Shown: positions 1 through 5,718 of the stretch, piece by piece | Position numbering within the stretch: position 1 is the stretch's first letter | Layout of the letters: each line of letters starts with the position of its first letter | Origin: Betaproteobacteria bacterium | GTDB lineage: Bacteria; Pseudomonadota; Gammaproteobacteria; Burkholderiales; Burkholderiaceae_C | Assembly (NCBI GenBank): GCA_009922295.1 | Contig: RFWA01000024.1 | Coordinates: 1-15,208 of the forward strand | Length of the DNA: 15,208 bases | Reading direction: 5' to 3' | The notes under the pieces: model-generated | What the model was told of the DNA's origin: nothing | The model's input: only the letters and a program-made list of their open reading frames with translations | The model's database searches: none | Translations under genes and position numbers: made by a program

Positions 1-25
1 CTATGCGGCCCTTGACGGTTGAAGC

Positions 26-1066
26 TCAGTCAGCCGCCACCTGCAACACCAGCTTGCCGAAGTTTTCGCCCGTAAAGAGGCGCGTGAGGGCGGCGGGAAA
101 GTTGTCTAGCCCAGTCACCACATCTTCGCGGCTGGTCATGCGCCCATCTTTCAGGTAGCCCGCCATCTCGGCCACCGCCAAGTGGTAGCGGTCGGCGTAG
201 TCGAACACCACAATGCCTTCCATGCGAGCGCGGTTGACCAGCAGGCTCAGGTAATTTTTGGGGCCTTGCACTGGCGTGGTGTTGTTGTACTGGCTGATGG
301 CGCCGCAGATGACGATTCGGGCGCCCCGGTTGATACGGGCCAGCACGGTGTCCAGAATGTCCCCGCCCACATTGTCAAAATAAATGTCCACGCCACTGGG
401 GCAGTGGGCCTTGAGGCCGTCGCGCACCGCGCTGGGGCCAGCCTTGTAGTCGATGCAGGCGTCAAAGCCGAGTTCTTTCACCACCCAGTCGCACTTGGCC
501 TGGCCGCCCGCGATGCCGACAACACGGCAGCCCCGGATTTTGGCCACTTGTCCCACCGTTTGGCCAACGGCCCCGGCCGCGCCCGACACCACCAGCGTCT
601 CGCCGGCCTTGGGCTGGCCGACATCCATCAAGCCGAAATACCCGGTCATGCCGGGCATGCCCAGTACATTGAGCCACTGTGTCAGCGTTCCCAGGCCGAG
701 GTCAATTTTGACCAGGCCGGCGCGCTTGAAGTCGCTCGGCGCCAGGCTCAGGTACTGTTGTACGCCAAAGCCTGCACTCACCACGTCACCAACGCCAAAG
801 CCGGGGTGCTCAGACGCGATGACGCGGCCCACACCGCCGGCGCGCATGACCTCGCCCAAAGCCACAGGGGGGATGTAGCTCTTGCCCTCGTTCATCCAGC
901 CGCGCATGGCGGGGTCGAGCGACAAGGCCAGGGTCTTGAGCAGCACGCCACCGGCGGCCGGCCCGGTAACAGGCTCAGTGGTGGCTTGCCAATTGGTAGC
1001 GTTCGGCAGGCCCAAGGGGCGACTGGCGAGGCGAATTTGGTGGTTGGTCAGGTGGTCGTAAGTCAT
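26..1066 (-). CDS. NADP-dependent oxidoreductase, MDR superfamily (CurA / leukotriene B4 dehydrogenase-like)
   Basis: A 346-residue cytoplasmic reductase of the zinc-independent medium-chain dehydrogenase group, which uses NADPH to reduce the double bond of alpha,beta-unsaturated ketones or aldehydes (family knowledge). The N-terminal GroES-like part carries DPAMRGWMN at residues 51-59, a signature of this group, and a GMTGYFGL stretch near 139-146 precedes the Rossmann fold. The nucleotide loop is SGAAGAVG at 161-168, and a YFDNVGG motif follows near 229-235. Zinc-binding cysteines of classical alcohol dehydrogenases are absent. Length matches E. coli CurA (about 345 residues). It starts at ATG 1064-1066 and stops at TGA 26-28; the ribosome binding site is weak. 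It lies 50 bases downstream of the hemerythrin-like gene on the same strand, so the two may be co-transcribed. The true substrate cannot be told from sequence. Confidence 0.93.
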   Translation of the reverse strand: MTYDHLTNHQIRLASRPLGLPNATNWQATTEPVTGPAAGGVLLKTLALSLDPAMRGWMNEGKSYIPPVALGEVMRAGGVGRVIASEHPGFGVGDVVSAGFGVQQYLSLAPSDFKRAGLVKIDLGLGTLTQWLNVLGMPGMTGYFGLMDVGQPKAGETLVVSGAAGAVGQTVGQVAKIRGCRVVGIAGGQAKCDWVVKELGFDACIDYKAGPSAVRDGLKAHCPSGVDIYFDNVGGDILDTVLARINRGARIVICGAISQYNNTTPVQGPKNYLSLLVNRARMEGIVVFDYADRYHLAVAEMAGYLKDGRMTSREDVVTGLDNFPAALTRLFTGENFGKLVLQVAAD

Positions 1067-1116
1067 GGGCTGTCTGCGACATTTGAATGCTGCGGATGCT
1101 ATCGCATGACATCAGA

Positions 1117-1557
1117 CTAGGCAGTAGCCCCCGCGACAGCGTGGCCCGTGGTGCTGCAGACGCTGCCGCCACAGCCGTGAATCACGGAAGCGGGCAGAGC
1201 TTCGGGCATGCTGACGACACCAGTCAACGGGTCGAAGCCGGCAGTGCGCAGGTGCAGCGCCAGTGCGGCATCCATGCTTTGCGCATGGTGCAAAAACCAT
1301 TCGCCCAACTGCTGACTCATCTCGCGTAGCATGGCCAAATCCCTACTTTGCTGCACCCGATGAGCCACTTCGCGCATCACTTGGCGGTCAAAATGGTCTT
1401 GGGTGTGGTCCACCACACGTTGCCAGGCTGGCAACAGGTCTGACTCGGCCGCCTGGTCGACCAGCTTCAGCAAAGCAACGAACTCGCGATGGGTTTCGTC
1501 CATCACATCAAGACCTAAGGCCAGCGAGTCGGACCACAAAAGGGAAGAAGGCATCAT
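1117..1557 (-). CDS. Hemerythrin-like protein with an internal in-frame deletion
   Basis: Resembles bacterial hemerythrins, four-helix proteins that bind O2 at a di-iron centre. From the ATG at 1555-1557 (146 residues) I see the helix A ligand (MDETHREF, His23), the helix B histidine (HTQDHF, His55) and the helix D pair (HHAQSMD, His91 and Asp96), then the C-terminal tail usual in Comamonadaceae homologues. The helix B glutamate (HFxxE) is Gln59, and the helix C HxxxH motif is missing. The distance from the Glu position to the last His is 32 residues, against about 55 in the family, so some 23-26 residues are lost with the frame intact. Three of the seven ligands are therefore gone and normal iron binding is unlikely. 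A TTG at 1576-1578 would add seven residues; I prefer the tandem ATGs (1557 or 1554) with GAG just upstream. It may be a decaying gene or an assembly error. Confidence 0.8.
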   Translation of the reverse strand: MMPSSLLWSDSLALGLDVMDETHREFVALLKLVDQAAESDLLPAWQRVVDHTQDHFDRQVMREVAHRVQQSRDLAMLREMSQQLGEWFLHHAQSMDAALALHLRTAGFDPLTGVVSMPEALPASVIHGCGGSVCSTTGHAVAGATA

Positions 1558-1647
1558 GTTCTCGGTAGTTGGGTCCAAGGCTAAGGCCAGAGTGCCTGCC
1601 TGATGTTGACCGGGGACAGAAGGTCGTCAAAAACGCAGGTCTGTCTG

Positions 1648-1666
1648 TTGGCAACTGCAGTGCCAA
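1648..1666. promoter_or_regulatory. Inverted repeat in a divergent intergenic region, possible operator
   Basis: TTGGCA (1648-1653) and TGCCAA (1661-1666) are perfect inverted 6-base arms separated by seven bases that contain CTGCAG. The site lies between the hemerythrin-like gene and the dioxygenase gene, 28 bases before the latter's start codon. The spacing fits a dimeric regulator, but no known operator is recognised and a 6-base match can arise by chance. Confidence 0.25.
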
Positions 1667-1694
1667 TCTTTGGTCGAGGTAAGCTCACCGCCTT

Positions 1695-2459
1695 ATGACG
1701 AACTTAATTGATCCCCCCGTATTGGTGTCGCCCAGCGCGACGCTGTCCACCCTGCGCGCCCAGGGTTATGCGGTGTTGGACGCTGCTGCTGTTTGTACGC
1801 TGAGCGGCTGCCAACTGCCAGATTTGCTGGCTCTGGCCCCCTTCTGGGGCCACTTGCCGCCCGACCCGCACCTGAAGGACGGTGGTCGCTATCGCCGCCG
1901 CCGCCACTCCTGCTTTGTTGTTGACAACATGGCAGTCGCACCAGTGCCGCACAGGCCCCATTGGCAGCCGCTGGCGTACAACGCCTTGCACGGGGGTATG
2001 CATCGCCTGTTTGAGCCGGTCGCACCGGCTATGCTGGCAGCGCCAGTCTGGACCCAGTTGCTATTCTGGCTGGGGCAGGTGGCATCGGCCTTGCGTGGTC
2101 CACAGCCCTGGTTTGTTGAGACCCATCCCTTTCGCATTGACACCACAGACGGCATCGGCCGGCCCACGCCTGAGGGTGCGCACCGGGACGGCGTAGACCT
2201 CGTCGCCGTGTTCCTGGTCGACCGGCAGGGCGTCAAGGGCGGTGAAACTCGGGTGTTTGACGCGGATGGGCCAGCAGGCCAGCGCTTCACGCTCACCGAG
2301 CCTTGGTCATTGCTGTTGCTCGACGATGCCAGGGTCATTCATGAATCCACGCCAATCCAGCCCTTGCAGGCCGACAGCCAGGCCGCCTGCCGCGACACGC
2401 TGGTGGTCACGCTGCGCAGCGGTGGCTTTCCGGGCGAAGGCCACGCGCAGGTTGCTTGA
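1695..2459 (+). CDS. 2OG-Fe(II) dioxygenase family protein (PF10014-like)
   Basis: A 254-residue protein of the family that includes the L-isoleucine 4-hydroxylase IDO of Bacillus; members hydroxylate free amino acids or similar small substrates using 2-oxoglutarate, O2 and Fe(II) (family knowledge). The iron triad is visible: His163 and Asp165 in AHRDGVD, and His216 in RVIHES. GGET at 182-185 and CRDTLVVT at 232-239, with Arg233 as the likely 2-oxoglutarate carboxylate binder, complete the family pattern. An arginine-rich patch (RYRRRRH, 65-71) matches the conserved 'RYRRF'-like strand. No signal peptide is seen, so it is cytoplasmic. The best ribosome binding match (GAGG, 1676-1679) is 15 bases from the ATG, which is far. 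The universal stress protein gene follows 69 bases downstream on the same strand. The substrate is unknown. Confidence 0.87.
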   Translation: MTNLIDPPVLVSPSATLSTLRAQGYAVLDAAAVCTLSGCQLPDLLALAPFWGHLPPDPHLKDGGRYRRRRHSCFVVDNMAVAPVPHRPHWQPLAYNALHGGMHRLFEPVAPAMLAAPVWTQLLFWLGQVASALRGPQPWFVETHPFRIDTTDGIGRPTPEGAHRDGVDLVAVFLVDRQGVKGGETRVFDADGPAGQRFTLTEPWSLLLLDDARVIHESTPIQPLQADSQAACRDTLVVTLRSGGFPGEGHAQVA

Positions 2460-2483
2460 TCGGCGTCAAGTCACTGGCCTGGT

Positions 2484-2520
2484 CTTGGGTTCACACTGAA
2501 CGACGTCAGCACAACCCAAG
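2484..2520 (+). promoter_or_regulatory. Inverted repeat overlapping the universal stress protein ribosome binding site
   Basis: CTTGGGTT (2484-2491) is a perfect 8-base inverted match to AACCCAAG (2513-2520). Inside it, CTGA (2496-2499) and TCAG (2506-2509) can add four pairs around a six-base loop. The right arm includes the first three bases of AAGGA (2518-2522), the Shine-Dalgarno sequence of the gene starting at 2529. In RNA this would hide the ribosome binding site. Four Ts follow at 2523-2526, so a weak terminator for the dioxygenase gene is the alternative reading. The pairing is seen; the function is inferred. Confidence 0.45.
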
Positions 2521-2528
2521 GATTTTGT

Positions 2529-2966
2529 ATGTTCAAGCATATTCTCGTGCCCGTGGATGGTTCAGCCACGGCGCTACAGGCCGTTGACACTGCGATTGGT
2601 CTGGCCAAAGTCCATGGCAGCCGGGTCACTGCTATTTTTGTGGTCGACCCCTACCCATTTACCGGCGTAGGCACCGATTTTGCCTACGGACAGGCTGACT
2701 ATCTGAGCGCTGCCACGGCGGAGGCCAATAAGGCCATCAATGCCGCCAAGGCACAGTTCGCCGCGGCAGGTGTTGCGGTGGGTTCATCGGTGATTGAATC
2801 GCACAGCGCTTGGCGCGGCGTGGTCGAGACCGCAGAGGCAGCCGACGTCGATCTGATCGTCATGGGATCCCACGGTCGCAAGGGGCTGGAAAAACTGGTG
2901 CTTGGCAGCGTTACACAGGCCGTTCTGTCGCACACCAAGCGTTCCGTGCTGGTGGTGCGCGACTGA
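2529..2966 (+). CDS. Universal stress protein, UspA family, ATP-binding type
   Basis: A complete single-domain Usp protein of 145 residues, the usual length. It opens with FKHILVPVDGS (residues 2-12), where Asp10 is the conserved acidic residue, and has the beta-strand FVVDPYP near 37-43. The ATP-binding signature G-x2-G-x9-G-S is exact: Gly113, Gly116, Gly126 and Ser127. This places it with the nucleotide-binding MJ0577-like branch and not with non-binding UspA. Such cytoplasmic proteins dimerise and support survival under starvation, oxidative or envelope stress (family knowledge). The ATG at 2529 has AAGGA six bases upstream, inside the inverted repeat at 2484-2520. Its stop lies only nine bases from the bktB stop on the other strand, so the two transcripts converge. 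Confidence 0.95.
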   Translation: MFKHILVPVDGSATALQAVDTAIGLAKVHGSRVTAIFVVDPYPFTGVGTDFAYGQADYLSAATAEANKAINAAKAQFAAAGVAVGSSVIESHSAWRGVVETAEAADVDLIVMGSHGRKGLEKLVLGSVTQAVLSHTKRSVLVVRD

Positions 2967-2975
2967 GCGAAGCGG

Positions 2976-4163
2976 TCAGGCGGTACGCTCGAAAATAGCG
3001 GCAATGCCCTGGCCGCCGCCAATGCACATGGTGACCAGTGCGTACCGACCGCCAATGCGCTCCAATTCATAGAGTGCCTTGACGGTGATCAAGGCGCCTG
3101 TGGCGCCAATCGGATGCCCCAGCGAGATGCCCGAGCCATTGGGGTTGACCTTGGCCGGGTCTAGGCCAAGGTCGCGCGTGACGGCGCAGGCCTGGGCGGC
3201 GAAGGCCTCGTTAGCCTCAATCACATCGAGGTCGTTGACGGTCAGGCCGGCTTTCTTCAAGGCTTTTTGGGTAGCAGGTACCGGGCCAATGCCCATGTAT
3301 TTTGGGTCGACACCAGCGTGGGCGTAAGCCACCAGGCGGGCCATCGGCTTGAGGCCGCGCGCCTTGGCCGTGCCGGCTTCCATCAGCACCAGTGCCGCTG
3401 CCGCGTCATTGATCCCTGAGGCATTGCCAGCAGTGACGGTGCCGTTCTCTTTGATAAAGACTGGCTTGAGTTTGGCCAGGTCAGCGGCCGAGCAGTTAGG
3501 GCGGAAATGCTCGTCGGTGACATAAGCCACATCACCCTTCTTGCTTTTGAGGATGACCGGGGTGATCTGGCTGGTGAAGTAGCCGGCTTCGGTGGCACGC
3601 TGGGCACGGTTGTGGCTCTCCACGGCAAGTTTGTCCTGGTCTTCACGGCTAATGCCCCACTTGGCCGCGATGTTTTCTGCGGTCACGCCCATGTGAATCG
3701 TCTGGAACGGGTCATGCAAGGCGCCGACCACCATGTCGACCAGCTTGGTGTCGCCCATGCGTGCGCCCCAACGGGCGCTCAGGCTGGCGTAGGGGCCGCG
3801 GCTCATGTTTTCGGCGCCACCACCGATGGCGATGTCAGAGTCGCCCAGCAGGATGGACTGGCTGGCTGAAATGATGGCCTGCAGGCCGGAGCCACACAGC
3901 CGGTTCACGTTGAAGGCCGGCGTGCCCTCGGCGCAACCGCCGTTAATAGCCGCAACCCGCGACAGGTACATGTCTTTAGGCTCAGTATTGACCACATGGC
4001 CGAACACCACGTGGCCGACGTCCTTGCCATCCACCTGGGCCCGAGCCAGTGACTCGCGCACCACTTGGGTGGCCAATTCGGTGGGGGCGATATCCTTCAG
4101 GCTGCCGCCATAGGTACCAATGGCGGTGCGCACACCGCTGACGATCACGACTTCACGGGACAT
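2976..4163 (-). CDS. bktB: Beta-ketothiolase BktB-type (acetyl-CoA C-acyltransferase)
   Basis: A 395-residue cytoplasmic thiolase that condenses acetyl-CoA with acyl-CoA to 3-ketoacyl-CoA, or cleaves it, in polyhydroxyalkanoate precursor supply and beta-oxidation. It follows Cupriavidus BktB closely along its whole length as I recall that protein, including the opening SREVVIVSGVRTAIGT and the EPKDMYLSRVAA segment. The catalytic residues are present at the same positions: nucleophile Cys90 in NRLCGSG, His350 in GHPIGATG and Cys380 in TMCIGGGQG. The start at ATG 4161-4163 is set by AGGAA (4171-4175) seven bases upstream; an in-frame ATG at 4181 would place that site inside the gene. It is the last of seven minus-strand genes, 106 bases after the SDR gene, and its stop faces the universal stress protein gene. 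The gap holds a CTAATTAG palindrome (4226-4233) but no clear promoter. BktB-like enzymes accept C4-C5 products, but substrate range is inferred. Confidence 0.95.
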   Translation of the reverse strand: MSREVVIVSGVRTAIGTYGGSLKDIAPTELATQVVRESLARAQVDGKDVGHVVFGHVVNTEPKDMYLSRVAAINGGCAEGTPAFNVNRLCGSGLQAIISASQSILLGDSDIAIGGGAENMSRGPYASLSARWGARMGDTKLVDMVVGALHDPFQTIHMGVTAENIAAKWGISREDQDKLAVESHNRAQRATEAGYFTSQITPVILKSKKGDVAYVTDEHFRPNCSAADLAKLKPVFIKENGTVTAGNASGINDAAAALVLMEAGTAKARGLKPMARLVAYAHAGVDPKYMGIGPVPATQKALKKAGLTVNDLDVIEANEAFAAQACAVTRDLGLDPAKVNPNGSGISLGHPIGATGALITVKALYELERIGGRYALVTMCIGGGQGIAAIFERTA

Positions 4164-4269
4164 GGGTAAATTCCTGTTCATGGTTGGTTATGGGTACGCG
4201 GCTGGATTGCCGCAAATACCCGATGCTAATTAGTCAGGCTGACAGCAAGCCGACAATGCCGGCGGCAGT

Positions 4270-5025
4270 TCAATCCCGCACATCTGCGACTGGGTTGGTG
4301 CCAAAGTCTGGCCGTGCCAGCCACCCGAGCACCCGGCTGGCCGCATCGGCCGGGCTGCTGAGCATGCCGCGCGTCTTGAGGCCAATGAAGTTTTCTTGGT
4401 CGGGAAACGCATCGGGCGCGGCGCTGCGTAGCGTCACCTGCATGTCGGTGTCGATGACGCCTGGCGCCAGCGAGCAGGTGCGTGCTCCGTTGGTTTTACG
4501 GGCTTCGTCCAGCGCCAGGCAACGTGTGAAATGGTCCATGCCAGCTTTGGCTGCACAGTAGGCACCCTGGGAGGCCATGGCGCGGCGCCCCAGCCCAGAT
4601 GAGATATTCAATACTTTGCGCGGCTGGTCCCAGGACTCGGTGGCCCGCAGGAAAGCGGCGCTGAGCAGCATGGGCGCCTCCAGCCCGACTCGCAGCGCTT
4701 GAGCCAGTTCGGCTGGGTCGGACGCGCTCAGGGGGACGATGGCTGGAATGACGCCGGCATTGTTGATCAGCGTTGCGCTGGTCAGGGTTGCGGTATCCAG
4801 TCGCCCCAGCCAGTCGCTCAGTAAGGCGGCGGCGGCCACGCCTTGGCTCAGGTCGCAGGGCCACTGCTCCAGGGTACAGGACGCCGCTGTCGCCTTAGCA
4901 GCCAGCGCCGGGTTGACCTGACGCGACAGGCACAGCAGGCGGTGATCCGGTGCGAGCAACTGCTCGGCCATGGCCAGTCCCATGCCACGCGAGGCGCCTG
5001 TCAGGATGTAGAGGTGTTGTGTCAT
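4270..5025 (-). CDS. Short-chain dehydrogenase/reductase (benzil/sepiapterin reductase-like)
   Basis: A 251-residue classical SDR, a cytoplasmic NAD(P)H-linked ketone or alcohol oxidoreductase. Motifs in order: cofactor loop TGASRGMG (residues 9-16), NNAG (88-91), the serine strand LNISSGLG with Ser142/Ser143, the active-site pair Tyr156 and Lys160 in YCAAK, and APGVIDTDM near 187-195. The Arg after the glycine loop (Arg13) and Ser34-Arg35 at the end of the second strand favour NADPH. The shortened loops and the PGVIDTDMQ segment resemble the benzil-reductase/sepiapterin-reductase-like group, but that subfamily call is tentative. It starts at ATG 5023-5025 with a weak AGAAG upstream, 36 bases after the rluA stop, and precedes bktB on the same strand. 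The substrate is unknown; nearness to bktB allows but does not prove a 3-ketoacyl-CoA reductase role. Confidence 0.9.
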   Translation of the reverse strand: MTQHLYILTGASRGMGLAMAEQLLAPDHRLLCLSRQVNPALAAKATAASCTLEQWPCDLSQGVAAAALLSDWLGRLDTATLTSATLINNAGVIPAIVPLSASDPAELAQALRVGLEAPMLLSAAFLRATESWDQPRKVLNISSGLGRRAMASQGAYCAAKAGMDHFTRCLALDEARKTNGARTCSLAPGVIDTDMQVTLRSAAPDAFPDQENFIGLKTRGMLSSPADAASRVLGWLARPDFGTNPVADVRD

Positions 5026-5061
5026 GGAGCTTCTTTCAAATAAGTGGCCCGCGACCGACGG

Positions 5062-5718
5062 TCAGAAGTCGGCGGCGCTGGCAAATTGCAGGGGTAGTTG
5101 GCTGACCGGGTGTTTGAATGCCAGGCTGCTGGCGTGCAGCAATAGTCTAGTCGCCATACCTTGAACCTCCGGGGTGCCGTAAAGCGCATCACCAAGAATG
5201 GGATGCCCCATCGCCAGCAGGTGAACGCGGAGTTGGTGCGAACGGCCGGTCTGGGGCTCCAGCTCGAGGCGGGTCGCCCGCTGGTCGGCTCCCGCCGCTA
5301 GCACGCGCCAGCGCGTCACACTCGCCTTGCCATGGAGGTGGTCAATCTTGCGCAGTGGCCGCTGGTGCCAGTCAGCGCCAATGGGCAGATCGATCACCCC
5401 CCACTCCGGCGCAGGCGTTGCCAGGTGACCTGCCACCATCGCCACATAGCGTTTGGTGATGCGTCGTTCCGCAAATGCCAGGCTCAGCGTACGTTGTGCG
5501 ACCGGACTGCGTGCAAACAGCATCAAGCCCGAGGTGGCCATGTCCAGCCGGTGGACCACCAGCGCGTCCGGGTATGTGGCCTGCACTCGCAAGCTCAGGC
5601 AATCCTGCTTGTCGAATCCGCGTCCTGGCACCGACAGCAGCCCACTGGGTTTATCCAGCACGAGCAGCTCGTCATCCTGGTAGATGACCACCAGCTCAGG
5701 TGCCTGCGCCATCGCCAT
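5062..5718 (-). CDS. rluA: Pseudouridine synthase RluA
   Basis: A 218-residue RNA-modifying enzyme. E. coli RluA converts U746 of 23S rRNA and U32 of several tRNAs to pseudouridine; this protein matches its length (about 219) and signature segments. Visible are KPSGLLSVPGR (residues 23-33), the catalytic motif HRLDMATSG (56-64, nucleophile Asp59), TGRSHQLRVH (157-166) and GHPILGD (171-177). No S4 RNA-binding domain is present, as in RluA and unlike RluC/RluD. The ATG at 5716-5718 lies inside the end of the histidine kinase gene, giving a 23-base overlap in a different frame, which implies translational coupling. A second in-frame ATG at 5710-5712 would leave an overlap of 17 bases. The upstream ribosome binding match is weak, consistent with reinitiation. 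Dual rRNA/tRNA specificity is inferred from the E. coli enzyme. Confidence 0.93.
   Translation of the reverse strand: MAMAQAPELVVIYQDDELLVLDKPSGLLSVPGRGFDKQDCLSLRVQATYPDALVVHRLDMATSGLMLFARSPVAQRTLSLAFAERRITKRYVAMVAGHLATPAPEWGVIDLPIGADWHQRPLRKIDHLHGKASVTRWRVLAAGADQRATRLELEPQTGRSHQLRVHLLAMGHPILGDALYGTPEVQGMATRLLLHASSLAFKHPVSQLPLQFASAADF

Noticed and set aside
1085..1110. Imperfect hairpin (TGCGGAT / ATCGCA) between the hemerythrin-like and MDR genes
   Set aside because: It needs a bulge, is short and has no U-tract; too weak to call a terminator.
182..1120. A 312-codon plus-strand open frame opposite the MDR reductase
   Set aside because: It mirrors the codon structure of the well-supported minus-strand gene, and the composition is His/Ala/Gly-rich with no known fold.
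2965..2990. GAGCG ... CGCTC inverted repeat between the converging usp and bktB genes as a bidirectional terminator
   Set aside because: The arms are only five bases with a 16-base loop, the right arm lies inside bktB codons, and there is no T-run on either side.
4226..4233. CTAATTAG palindrome upstream of bktB as a promoter or operator
   Set aside because: Eight bases alone are not enough, and I could not place convincing -35 and -10 elements around it.
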